Source of the DNA: Muribaculaceae bacterium
Lineage (GTDB): Bacteria > Bacteroidota > Bacteroidia > Bacteroidales > Muribaculaceae
Direction of reading: 5' to 3'
Length of the DNA: 39,543 nucleotides
Assembly (NCBI GenBank): GCA_017409345.1
Contig: JAFQSX010000016.1
Span: forward strand, 1 to 39,543
Made by a program: the position numbers and the translations under genes. A model generated the notes under the pieces. The model saw nothing but the letters and a program-made list of their open reading frames with translations, ran no database searches and was not told the DNA's origin. This document shows positions 1 through 7,016 of this stretch, piece by piece (the stretch's first letter is position 1; every line of letters begins with the position of its first letter).

Positions 1-1
1 C

Positions 2-250
2 GGAGTAGAAGGTATTATCACCAATGCTTGTGGTGGATGGCAACTTTATCCTAACCCTGTGGGCAGTGCATTTACATTGCATGCACCTATGATTATTGGT
101 GATGTGCAAATCTTCTCAATGGATGGTCAATTGGTTAAGGTAGTGAAAGATGTAAAAGACACTACTGTCAAAATCAATGTTGACGAATTGCCTCAAGGTG
201 TTTATATCGTAAACACTCTTGGTGTAGCAAAAATGATGATTAAACAATAA
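2..250 (+). CDS. 3' end of a T9SS-secreted protein (type A sorting domain)
   Basis: The reading frame is open from the window edge to the TAA ending at 250, so only the last 82 residues are visible. They contain the hallmarks of a type IX secretion C-terminal sorting domain: a YPNPV motif near the start, then a VQIFSMDGQLV strand, then LPQGVYIV, ending in a short basic tail (MMIKQ). Such domains direct export across the outer membrane and are cleaved on attachment. The cargo domain lies upstream of the window, so its function cannot be stated. An in-frame GTG at 59 is an internal codon, not the start. A hairpin terminator follows at 296. Confidence 0.85.
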   Translation, partial: GVEGIITNACGGWQLYPNPVGSAFTLHAPMIIGDVQIFSMDGQLVKVVKDVKDTTVKINVDELPQGVYIVNTLGVAKMMIKQ

Positions 251-295
251 ATTTTGGATATACCTTAATTTTAATAATAGTAGTTGTAATTGAAG

Positions 296-326
296 AATGC
301 TCGCAGAGATGCGGGCATTTTTTCAT
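296..326 (+). terminator. Rho-independent terminator after the T9SS gene
   Basis: Arms 296-304 and 311-319 pair over nine positions (one G-T pair) around a 6-nt loop and run into a T-rich tract (TTTTTTCATT). It lies about 45 bp after the stop codon of the partial T9SS gene. Confidence 0.8.
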
Positions 327-437
327 TAAAGATAAAGCAAATAAATTATATTTCATTTTGTTTCGTTCTATCAGCCGATTCCTATATTTATATACGCATT
401 TATGATATTTGAGTGAGGATAATTCAATTCTTTATAC

Positions 438-445
438 TATCTTTG
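438..445 (+). promoter_or_regulatory. -7 box upstream of rsmA
   Basis: TATCTTTG matches the Bacteroidota TAnnTTTG -7 element. The best TTTG upstream is at 408-411, which is too far (26 bp) for a textbook -33, so only the -7 box is convincing. It predicts a 5' leader of about 70 nt before the rsmA ATG at 522. The 251-437 stretch otherwise holds only the terminator and AT-rich sequence. Confidence 0.5.
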
Positions 446-521
446 TAAATTGATAAATGGTCATTAGTGTAAATTTTGATATGAAAAAGTGATCATAAAC
501 AATCATTAAGACAAAAGTTAT

Positions 522-1304
522 ATGCAACAAGTAAAACCCAAAAAGGCTCTTGGTCAACACTTTTTGACCGATTTGAGTGTAGCGGCACGCATTGCGGCTA
601 CACTTGATGATTATAAGGGGATGCCGGTGCTCGAAGTGGGACCCGGAATGGGGGTGCTTACTCGCTTTTTACTTGATAACGGCCATGATGTAAAAGTGGC
701 TGAAATTGACGCCGAGAGTGTTGATTATCTTAATGAAAATTTCCCCGATTTGGAAGGACGTATCATTGAAGGCGACTTCCTTCAGATGCGTCTTGATGAA
801 ATGTATGAAGGGAAAGATTTTTGTGTGATAGGAAATTATCCATATAATATTTCTTCACAGATATTCTTCAAAGTCCTTGACTATAAGGATAAAGTAACCT
901 GCTGTTCAGGGATGTTACAGAAGGAAGTGGCAGAGCGATTGGCTGCCGGTCCCGGCACAAAGACTCGCGGCATCTTGAGCGTGTTGTTGCAAGCATGGTA
1001 TGATGTGGAATATTTGTTTACTGTTAATGAAAATGTGTTTAATCCCCCTCCAAAGGTAAAATCGGGGGTGGTGAGATTGCATCGTAATGCCGTTACCGAC
1101 CTGGGTTGTGATGAGCGACTGTTTAAGACGGTGGTTAAGACTTCGTTTGGTCAGCGACGCAAGACGTTGCGCAACTCCCTGCGAGGGTTGTTGCCGCCCG
1201 AATCGACGGTGCCCGATGACCCTATTTTTACCCGACGACCCGAACAACTGAGTGTTGAGGAATTTATCTACCTCACAAATCTCATAGCCGGAATACGAGG
1301 ATAA
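522..1304 (+). CDS. rsmA: 16S rRNA (adenine(1518)-N6/adenine(1519)-N6)-dimethyltransferase
   Basis: RsmA (KsgA) dimethylates two adjacent adenines in the 3' terminal hairpin of 16S rRNA, using S-adenosylmethionine, during late 30S assembly. The 260-aa product has the usual family length. It shows GQHFLTD (11-17), the SAM-binding EVGPGMGVLT (38-47) and the catalytic motif IV as NYPYNIS (105-111; family consensus NxPY). The C-terminal small helical domain is present with FGQRRKTLRN. The ATG at 522 gives the expected MQQVKPKKALGQHF start. mgtE follows 47 bp downstream on the same strand, an arrangement that may reflect co-transcription. Loss of this enzyme is the classic route to kasugamycin resistance. 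Confidence 0.97.
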   Translation: MQQVKPKKALGQHFLTDLSVAARIAATLDDYKGMPVLEVGPGMGVLTRFLLDNGHDVKVAEIDAESVDYLNENFPDLEGRIIEGDFLQMRLDEMYEGKDFCVIGNYPYNISSQIFFKVLDYKDKVTCCSGMLQKEVAERLAAGPGTKTRGILSVLLQAWYDVEYLFTVNENVFNPPPKVKSGVVRLHRNAVTDLGCDERLFKTVVKTSFGQRRKTLRNSLRGLLPPESTVPDDPIFTRRPEQLSVEEFIYLTNLIAGIRG

Positions 1305-1351
1305 AGAGAACAAGTAACATTTATCATTAACCCATTTCACACTATTTACCC

Positions 1352-2710
1352 ATGAAAGAATATACTCCCGAATATCTCGAACACATTCGCGAGGTAATTC
1401 ATACTCAAAACATAGAAGTTGCTCGTCAAGAACTTGAAGGGCTACACCCTGCCGACATAGCCGAATTATACCAAAACCTTAATCTTAAGGAGGCTGAATT
1501 CTTATATGACCTTCTTGATGAAGATACGGCTGCCGGTGTGTTGATGGAACTAGATGAGGATGATCGTCGCAAACTTTTGCGCGATATGCCCGCCGAAGAA
1601 ATTGCAAGCCACATTGACCACCTTGACTCTGACGATGCTGTTGACATCATCCAGGAACTCGACGAAGAAGATCGCGAAGAGATTTTGTCACACATCGATG
1701 ACGTGGAGCAAGCCGGTGACATCATTGACCTTTTGAAATATGATGAAGACACCGCCGGTGGTATCATGGGTAAGGAAATGATCGTGGTAAACCAAGAGTG
1801 GAGTATGCCTGAATGTATTAAGCAGATGCGCATGCAAGCCGAGGAAATCGACGAACTTTATAATATATATGTTGTCGATAACGATAATCGTCTTAAAGGC
1901 ATCTTCCCGCTTAAAACGATGATTACCCACCCATCGGTGTCGAAAATCAAGCATGTGATGGAAACCGACCCGGTGTCGGTGAAAGATGATACTCCTATCG
2001 AAGATGTGGCTCACGACTTCGAAAAATATGACCTTGTGGCTATGCCCGTAGTCGATTCTATTGGCCGACTTGTGGGACGCATCACCGTCGATGACGTAAT
2101 GGACCAAGTGCGTGAATCGAGCGAGCGTGACTATCAATTGGCATCAGGTCTTTCAACCGATGTGGAAACCGACGACTCTATGTTTACCCAAATAAAGGCT
2201 CGTATGCCTTGGTTGTTGATAGGGGTTGTGGGTGGATTGATCGCATCATGGTTGCTTGGACTATTTGGTAATTTTGACCCTGTTTTGGCTTTGTTTATTC
2301 CACTTATTTGTGGAACAGGAGGGAATGTGGGTATTCAATCATCGGCTATCATTGTGCAAGGTCTTGCCAATGGCTCTCTTGAATTGAAAGATTCGGGCAA
2401 ACAGATATTTAAGGAATTAGGAGTCGGGTTGTTTAATGCTCTTATAATATCGGTTGTCGTGTTTGCTTATGCTGCAATCTTTCATAGTAATGCTATTTCT
2501 GTCCCCATTTCAGTGTCGTTATCGGTATTTGCTGTAGTGATATTTGCCTCGATTTTCGGTACGTTTGTTCCATTGACGCTTGAACGCATCAAAATCGACC
2601 CTGCTCTTGCAACCGGTCCCTTTATCACTATCACCAACGACATCGTGGGGGTTGTGATTTACATGGCAATCAGCTCGGCATTGATTAGTGCATTAGGCAC
2701 TGCATTGTAA
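1352..2710 (+). CDS. mgtE: Magnesium transporter MgtE
   Basis: MgtE is a homodimeric, Mg2+-gated channel in the inner membrane. The 452-aa protein has the standard order: an acidic superhelical N domain (about 1-130, rich in LHPADIAEL- and MPAEEIASHIDHLD-like helical repeats), two CBS domains (about 131-265, with DPVSVKDDTPIEDVAHDFEKYDLVAMPVVD-type sequence in the second), a plug helix, and five membrane segments starting near residue 285 (PWLLIGVVGGLIASWLLG). The conserved GTGGNVGIQSS in the membrane region is diagnostic, and the C-terminal ITNDIVGVVIYM holds the pore-lining Asp. The N domain carries many Asp/Glu clusters expected to bind Mg2+ and close the pore. A small membrane protein gene starts 9 bp downstream. 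Confidence 0.96.
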   Translation: MKEYTPEYLEHIREVIHTQNIEVARQELEGLHPADIAELYQNLNLKEAEFLYDLLDEDTAAGVLMELDEDDRRKLLRDMPAEEIASHIDHLDSDDAVDIIQELDEEDREEILSHIDDVEQAGDIIDLLKYDEDTAGGIMGKEMIVVNQEWSMPECIKQMRMQAEEIDELYNIYVVDNDNRLKGIFPLKTMITHPSVSKIKHVMETDPVSVKDDTPIEDVAHDFEKYDLVAMPVVDSIGRLVGRITVDDVMDQVRESSERDYQLASGLSTDVETDDSMFTQIKARMPWLLIGVVGGLIASWLLGLFGNFDPVLALFIPLICGTGGNVGIQSSAIIVQGLANGSLELKDSGKQIFKELGVGLFNALIISVVVFAYAAIFHSNAISVPISVSLSVFAVVIFASIFGTFVPLTLERIKIDPALATGPFITITNDIVGVVIYMAISSALISALGTAL

Positions 2711-2719
2711 CCCTTTTTT

Positions 2720-3202
2720 ATGACTGACTTCCTTGGCTCGGTAGAATTTTATGTTTACGCTACATTGGTGGCTGCTGCTATTGTGGCTTTTCTTGCGCGG
2801 CCGTCATCGCGAGGAGAAGCTCGTCAGCACTTGCTTTCCGGAGAATTGTCAAATGCTACGGGTAGAACATGGAGTGATACCACCACAACGCAATCGTCAA
2901 TATCTATATGTGTGCGCGATGATGGCGCAGTCATGCTCTTTCGTCATGGAATAGAGGGGGTGTCTTCGTCGGGGGCTGTATCGTTGGCCGTTACTGTCAT
3001 AGGCTTTGATATCACAATCGAGGAACGCATTGTGCCGGGGAATAATCTTGATGACCCTATTGATACAGCCGTTTTTGTTCTTGATTTTCTTGCGCCCGAT
3101 CGTTATCATCTCAAATACAATTCATCGGCTACTTCAAGTTTTGTCGCAACGACTCTCCTTGTGCGACCTGACTATGAAAAACATCTTCCTCTAAACCGAT
3201 AG
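2720..3202 (+). CDS. Hypothetical membrane-anchored protein
   Basis: The product is 160 aa and I do not recognise a named family. Residues about 9-26 (VEFYVYATLVAAAIVAFLA) form one membrane segment, followed by a basic stretch and then a soluble, beta-rich region with alternating hydrophobic residues (SISICVRDDGAVMLFRHGI, VSLAVTVIGFDITIEERIV). The rest, around residues 117-150, has the pattern of a small beta-sandwich. The ATG at 2720 is only 9 bp after the mgtE stop, so the two genes are probably translated from one mRNA. No catalytic motif is visible. It could be a lineage-restricted envelope protein, but no role follows from the sequence. Confidence 0.75.
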   Translation: MTDFLGSVEFYVYATLVAAAIVAFLARPSSRGEARQHLLSGELSNATGRTWSDTTTTQSSISICVRDDGAVMLFRHGIEGVSSSGAVSLAVTVIGFDITIEERIVPGNNLDDPIDTAVFVLDFLAPDRYHLKYNSSATSSFVATTLLVRPDYEKHLPLNR

Positions 3203-3240
3203 GAAGTAACAACAAGTAGTGATTTTATTAGAATATTTGA

Positions 3241-4665
3241 TTAAAGAGTCTTGGTGTGTGTAACACATTCTGGCACTTCGGGTAGATAGTGAGTCACATA
3301 TATTAATGTGATTTTATCGCGAGCCACAAGATGATTGATTATGCCACGAATACTACGTTTGCGAGCAGTATCAAGACCATGTAGAGGTTCATCAAGAATG
3401 AGCAACTGAGGATGTTTGATGAACGTGCGAGCAAGTAGCACTAATCGTTGTTCCCCGGCTGACAAAGAATTAAAACGACGATCGGCAAGATGTTCTATAT
3501 GTAGTAGTTGCAGCCAATGCATGGCACGCTCCATTTGTTGAGGCTTTACTTGGCAGAATAATCCGACAGTGTCGTTTAATCCTTGTGCCACAATAGTTTT
3601 GATGTCTCCACTACCATTGAAATAGAGGTGCATCTCGGGCGAGATATAACCGATGCGACGTTTAATTTCCCAAATGCTTTCGCCACTGCCACGACGGCGG
3701 TCAAAGAGGGTGATGTCATTGGAATATCCTTGAGGATTGTCGGCATGAACAAGACTTAATAGTGTGGATTTACCCGACCCATTAGGCCCGAATAGAGCCC
3801 AACATTCGCCATTGCGTATTGTCCACGACACATCTTCGATAATAGTGCGTGCTCCATATTTCACCTTGCAATGGTTGAGAGCGAGCACCACATCGGTTTC
3901 CTCGGCATTGTATTCTCGATCGGGTCGAGAGGGGAGATTGTCAAGGTCAATGGCATAGTCAAAAAGATAGTAGAACGACTGTTGAAATTGTTTTATTTCT
4001 CGTCCTTGTCGCATCACAGCCTCTTTTATCTCCATATTGAGCATTGGAATAACGCAATCAATGCATGGGGGCAAGTCAACAGGATTGCAAAGTAATAAAA
4101 TGACCGATACTCCTTGATTGGCGATTTGTAATATTGTGTCGTTGAGAATCTCGCGCGATGCTGCATCAAGACCGATATATGGATTGTCGAGAATCAACAC
4201 ATCGGGCAAGTCAAACAATAGGTTTACGATAAGCAACTTGCGTGTTTCACCACTTGAGAGGAAATTGATATGTTTAGTTGCGATGTCGTTGAGGCGTAGT
4301 TGTGTAGCCAACTCATTCCAACGATTAGAACCTATGCGATCGTGAAAGATTTCGGCAACCGTAGGCACCTCGTCATTCATCATCGATTCAAAGCGTTGTT
4401 GATAATACTCCACCTTAAATCCGGCAAGAGAATGAATGTCGGCAAACTCGATTTTCTTGATATTCAATCGTTCGCGATAGCCCTCAATGCGGTTAGTGCA
4501 GAAGTTCCAACCCTTTTCAATGATATTGCCAAGCATTGTCTTGCCCGCACCATTAGGCCCCATAATAGCAGTAACACCACGAGGAATTGTCACATGATTA
4601 GGGTTAAGAATCTTCGCTTCACGATAACGGAGAAAATCACTTTTGAGTTTTATCAAGAAATCCAT
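3241..4665 (-). CDS. Double ABC ATPase, ModF-like
   Basis: The 474-aa protein has two ABC ATPase domains in one chain and no membrane segment, like ModF/PhrA-type proteins. Domain 1: Walker A GPNGAGKT (36-43), signature LSSGE (136-140), Walker B VLILDN (156-161). Domain 2: GPNGSGKS (293-300), LSAGEQR (401-407), LLILDEP (421-427), H-switch YVTHYL (457-462). In domain 1 the catalytic Glu after Walker B is Asn161, and the H-loop position reads LLCNP without His. This suggests an asymmetric pair in which composite sites differ in hydrolysis. No permease or molybdate-binding gene is adjacent, so a transport role is not supported here; some soluble double ABC proteins act on ribosomes or in stress responses instead. 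A TAACTTTG box lies only 4 nt before the ATG, implying a nearly leaderless mRNA. Confidence 0.88.
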   Translation of the reverse strand: MDFLIKLKSDFLRYREAKILNPNHVTIPRGVTAIMGPNGAGKTMLGNIIEKGWNFCTNRIEGYRERLNIKKIEFADIHSLAGFKVEYYQQRFESMMNDEVPTVAEIFHDRIGSNRWNELATQLRLNDIATKHINFLSSGETRKLLIVNLLFDLPDVLILDNPYIGLDAASREILNDTILQIANQGVSVILLLCNPVDLPPCIDCVIPMLNMEIKEAVMRQGREIKQFQQSFYYLFDYAIDLDNLPSRPDREYNAEETDVVLALNHCKVKYGARTIIEDVSWTIRNGECWALFGPNGSGKSTLLSLVHADNPQGYSNDITLFDRRRGSGESIWEIKRRIGYISPEMHLYFNGSGDIKTIVAQGLNDTVGLFCQVKPQQMERAMHWLQLLHIEHLADRRFNSLSAGEQRLVLLARTFIKHPQLLILDEPLHGLDTARKRSIRGIINHLVARDKITLIYVTHYLPEVPECVTHTKTL

Positions 4666-4669
4666 ATTG

Positions 4670-4677
4670 CAAAGTTA
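4670..4677 (-). promoter_or_regulatory. -7 box of the double ABC ATPase gene
   Basis: On the minus strand this reads TAACTTTG, matching TAnnTTTG. It ends 4 nt before the ATG at 4665, so transcription should start at or within a few bases of the start codon. No clear TTTG/TTG -33 element is seen at 19-20 bp. Confidence 0.6.
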
Positions 4678-4782
4678 CACAAAACTCTTAAAAAATAATG
4701 ACTTTGGAATGTGAAATGAAAAATTGTTCTCGCATCGTCATGTCATATTCGAGTCTTTTGATGCTATATATTGGAAATAATA

Positions 4783-4842
4783 TTCCTTTGAAGTGTAAAA
4801 TTGCATTAATCTCGTCATATTTTGACGAGATTAGCTTGTTTT
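4783..4842. repeat. Fic-flanking repeat, left copy, with perfect 11-bp inverted repeat
   Basis: The copy starts with TTCCTTTGAAGT (4783-4794) and contains the perfect inverted repeat TAATCTCGTCA (4807-4817) / TGACGAGATTA (4823-4833) with a 5-bp spacer, then a T-rich tail. A related copy lies after the fic gene at 6006-6064. Here the palindrome lies between two divergent genes and abuts the -33 region of the fic promoter, so it is well placed to be an operator. Confidence 0.8.
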
Positions 4843-4865
4843 TTCGCGTCATTGTGTTATCTTTG
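4836..4865 (+). promoter_or_regulatory. Promoter of the fic gene
   Basis: TTG (4836-4838), a 19-bp spacer, then TATCTTTG (4858-4865) matches the Bacteroidota -33/-7 pattern. The predicted start of transcription is about 10-15 nt before the ATG at 4882. The right arm of the 11-bp inverted repeat ends 2 bp upstream of the -33 element. Confidence 0.75.
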
Positions 4866-4881
4866 TGGCAAAATTTGTGTT

Positions 4882-5991
4882 ATGAGAGCAATATATATAT
4901 GGCAACAGGCATCATGGCCTAAGTTTACTTGGGATAACTCTCGGTTGATAACCTTGCTTTCGGAAGTGCGAAATCTTGAAGGTAGGGTGTATGGGTTGAT
5001 GAGTGGATTGGGATTGGAACTTCAAAATCGCACTTCACTTGATGTGATGACGCAAGATGTGTTGCGTTCGTGTGAGATTGAGGGGGAATTACTCAATCCC
5101 GACCGTGTGCGTTCATCTATTGCTCGTCACCTTGGTATAGAGGTGGAGGGATTGCCCGAGCCTGACCATTATACAGAAGGGCTGGTGCAAGTAATGCTTG
5201 ATGCAGTGAGAAATAAAGATGTGCCATTGACACACGACAGATTATTTAATTGGCATGCAGCATTGTTCCCAACCGGACGTAGTGGGATCTATCCTATAAC
5301 AGTAGCCTCTTATCGAGTAGGCAAAGAGCCGATGCAAGTAGTATCGGGAGCAATGGGCAAAGAACGAGTGCATTATGAGGCTCCTTCTTCAGAGTTGGTG
5401 CAAGATATGATGAATGAATTGTTGCAGTGGATTAATAATTGTAATGATGTAGATCCGGTCATAAAGGCGGCAATCGCTCATTTATGGTTTGTTGCCATAC
5501 ACCCATTTGATGACGGAAACGGTCGATTGACTCGAACAATAACCGATATGTTATTAGCTCGAGCCGATGGCATGTCGCATAGATATTATAGCATGTCGGC
5601 TGAGATTATGCGAGAACGAAAAGCTTATTATGAGGTGCTTGAAAAGACAACAACCGGAGGTGTGGATATAACGCTATGGCTTGAATGGTTTTTGCTGACT
5701 CTTCGCAGTGCAATATTGCGTTCTGAAACAATGATAAAACGAGTTGTTAAGAAGTCGATGTTTTGGCAAGAAAATAGAGATGTCGCGATGAATGAGCGTC
5801 AAGTAAAGGTGGTTAATAAGTTGTGGGATGGATTTGAGGGCAAACTCACAACCTCAAAATGGGCTAAAATTACTAAGACATCTCAGGCCACGGCATTGAG
5901 AGATATTAATGATCTGATTGAAAAGGGAATATTAATCGCTTCTGATGAAGGCGGGCGTAGCATGCACTATCTTTTAAAAGAGGAATGTTAA
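4882..5991 (+). CDS. Fic family protein (DUF4172 N-terminus, C-terminal winged helix)
   Basis: Fic enzymes usually transfer AMP from ATP to a hydroxyl side chain of a target protein. From the ATG at 4882 the product is 369 aa (MRAIYIWQQ...), the usual start for DUF4172-Fic proteins. A TTG-initiated form beginning at 4822 would lie upstream of the promoter and is unlikely. Residues 63-68, SCEIEG, match the inhibitory motif [S/T]xxxE[G/N] that blocks the ATP site in class II Fic proteins. The catalytic loop is a canonical HPFDDGNGRLTR starting at His207. Residues about 300-369 (KLTTSKWAKI...SQATALRDINDLIEKGIL) form a winged helix, suggesting DNA binding or autoregulation. No antitoxin gene is adjacent, consistent with inhibition in cis. 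The gene is bracketed by related palindromic repeats (4783-4842 and 6006-6064). Confidence 0.92.
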   Translation: MRAIYIWQQASWPKFTWDNSRLITLLSEVRNLEGRVYGLMSGLGLELQNRTSLDVMTQDVLRSCEIEGELLNPDRVRSSIARHLGIEVEGLPEPDHYTEGLVQVMLDAVRNKDVPLTHDRLFNWHAALFPTGRSGIYPITVASYRVGKEPMQVVSGAMGKERVHYEAPSSELVQDMMNELLQWINNCNDVDPVIKAAIAHLWFVAIHPFDDGNGRLTRTITDMLLARADGMSHRYYSMSAEIMRERKAYYEVLEKTTTGGVDITLWLEWFLLTLRSAILRSETMIKRVVKKSMFWQENRDVAMNERQVKVVNKLWDGFEGKLTTSKWAKITKTSQATALRDINDLIEKGILIASDEGGRSMHYLLKEEC

Positions 5992-6005
5992 AATCCCCAT
6001 TTCCC

Positions 6006-6064
6006 TTCCTTTGAAGTAAAAACTACGCTAATCTCGTCAAAATATGACGATATTAGTCGTTTTA
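6006..6064. repeat. Fic-flanking repeat, right copy
   Basis: It begins with the same TTCCTTTGAAGT (6006-6017) and carries TAATCTCGTCA (6029-6039) / TGACGATATTA (6045-6055), one mismatch from the perfect palindrome left of fic, again with a 5-bp spacer and a GTTTT tail. The overall match to 4783-4842 is interrupted by single-base gaps. The site is just after the fic stop, between convergent genes, so it cannot be a promoter operator for fic. It could act as a terminator or be a duplicated boundary sequence. Confidence 0.8.
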
Positions 6065-6086
6065 TAGAGTTATTAGAGGCTCTATA
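6063..6086. terminator. Hairpin between convergent fic and menA genes
   Basis: TATAGAG (6063-6069) and CTCTATA (6080-6086) are perfect 7-bp arms with a 10-nt loop. The following tract is not a strong T run, so this is a weak terminator candidate. It may act together with the palindrome just upstream. Confidence 0.4.
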
Positions 6087-6149
6087 ATCGTTAAAGTCGC
6101 TAATGACCTTAATGACTCTATCGCTGTTATCTCCCTTTAATCCACTATT

Positions 6150-7016
6150 TTATACTGCTGCGATGATGGCGAAGGAGAGGCTATAGGCGGCCATTGCCAT
6201 GGCGGTCATGCCGAGGAGTGGGTTGAGGCGAGCACCGGTGCGAATGCCGAGTTGCCACCATATTGCAGTGTGGGCTATAAGATATAAAATGGGAATTGCC
6301 CATGCCCATATAGGCATGCTCATCCATGTAACACCCATCAATGCAACTGCAATATAGCCATTAAAAAGATATAAGTTTGATACAGCACTACGACCAAAGA
6401 TTACAGCAAGTGTGCGTTTGCCCACCTCTTTATCGTCATCATGATCTCGGTAATTGTTTACTATCAACACGTTGGTCCCCATCAATCCTATGGATATAGA
6501 TGCGAGTAACACGTCGAGGCTCCATTGGAGCGACTGCACGTAGTAGGTGAGTGTAACCGGTATGATACCGAAGAAAAACAGCACAGCCACTTCGCCCAAT
6601 CCGTGATGAGATAGGGGGTAAGGCCCGGTACTATATGCCATCACGCCGAGAGCGATAAAGATGCCAATGGGTAATAACCACCACCCACCATAATAGATGA
6701 GAGAACAGCCTATCACACAAGCCAATGCCAATGTGCCGAAAGTCGCAAATTTCATGGCTTGTGGGGTAATGTCCCCCTCGGTTACACCACGACGAGGGCC
6801 CTCACGACCTTTACGGTCGAGCCCCGATTTAAAATCGTAATATTCGTTGGCAAAGTTTGACGCAATCTGAGCCAATAGCGCAAATAGCAGACATAAAATA
6901 GCCGGTATGAGATTAAATTTATCATAAAGAAAGCAAAATCCCCATGCCATAATCACTCCGGCGAGCGACACAGGCAGGGTGCGTAGGCGCATTGCTTCAA
7001 TCCAACATTTTATCAT
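6150..7016 (-). CDS. menA: 1,4-dihydroxy-2-naphthoate polyprenyltransferase
   Basis: MenA attaches a polyprenyl chain to 1,4-dihydroxy-2-naphthoate at the inner membrane, the penultimate step of menaquinone synthesis. The 288-aa product is a UbiA-superfamily membrane protein with about eight to nine transmembrane helices. The first Mg-diphosphate motif reads NFANEYYDFKSGLD (54-67), followed by the MenA-typical basic loop RKGREGPRRGV. The second reads NNYRDHDDDKEVGKRTLAV (about residues 187-205). The ATG overlaps the stop of the upstream ATPase-DUF4435 gene by 4 bp (ATGA), so the genes are translationally coupled. No other men genes are in the window. Confidence 0.95.
   Translation of the reverse strand: MIKCWIEAMRLRTLPVSLAGVIMAWGFCFLYDKFNLIPAILCLLFALLAQIASNFANEYYDFKSGLDRKGREGPRRGVTEGDITPQAMKFATFGTLALACVIGCSLIYYGGWWLLPIGIFIALGVMAYSTGPYPLSHHGLGEVAVLFFFGIIPVTLTYYVQSLQWSLDVLLASISIGLMGTNVLIVNNYRDHDDDKEVGKRTLAVIFGRSAVSNLYLFNGYIAVALMGVTWMSMPIWAWAIPILYLIAHTAIWWQLGIRTGARLNPLLGMTAMAMAAYSLSFAIIAAV

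Noticed and set aside
915-1340. 141-codon minus-strand ORF within rsmA
   Set aside because: It lies fully antisense to conserved rsmA sequence and shows no family features.
1426-1833. 135-codon Ser-rich minus-strand ORF within mgtE
   Set aside because: Its composition is the antisense of the acidic MgtE N domain; no promoter or family match.
4807-4833. Left palindrome as a rho-independent terminator (stem followed by a T run)
   Set aside because: No plus-strand gene ends upstream of it; the neighbour is divergent. An operator or boundary repeat fits better.
4822-4881. Longer TTG-initiated form of the Fic protein
   Set aside because: This stretch overlaps the inverted repeat and contains the -33 and -7 elements, so it is upstream of the predicted transcript, and the added residues do not match the family start.
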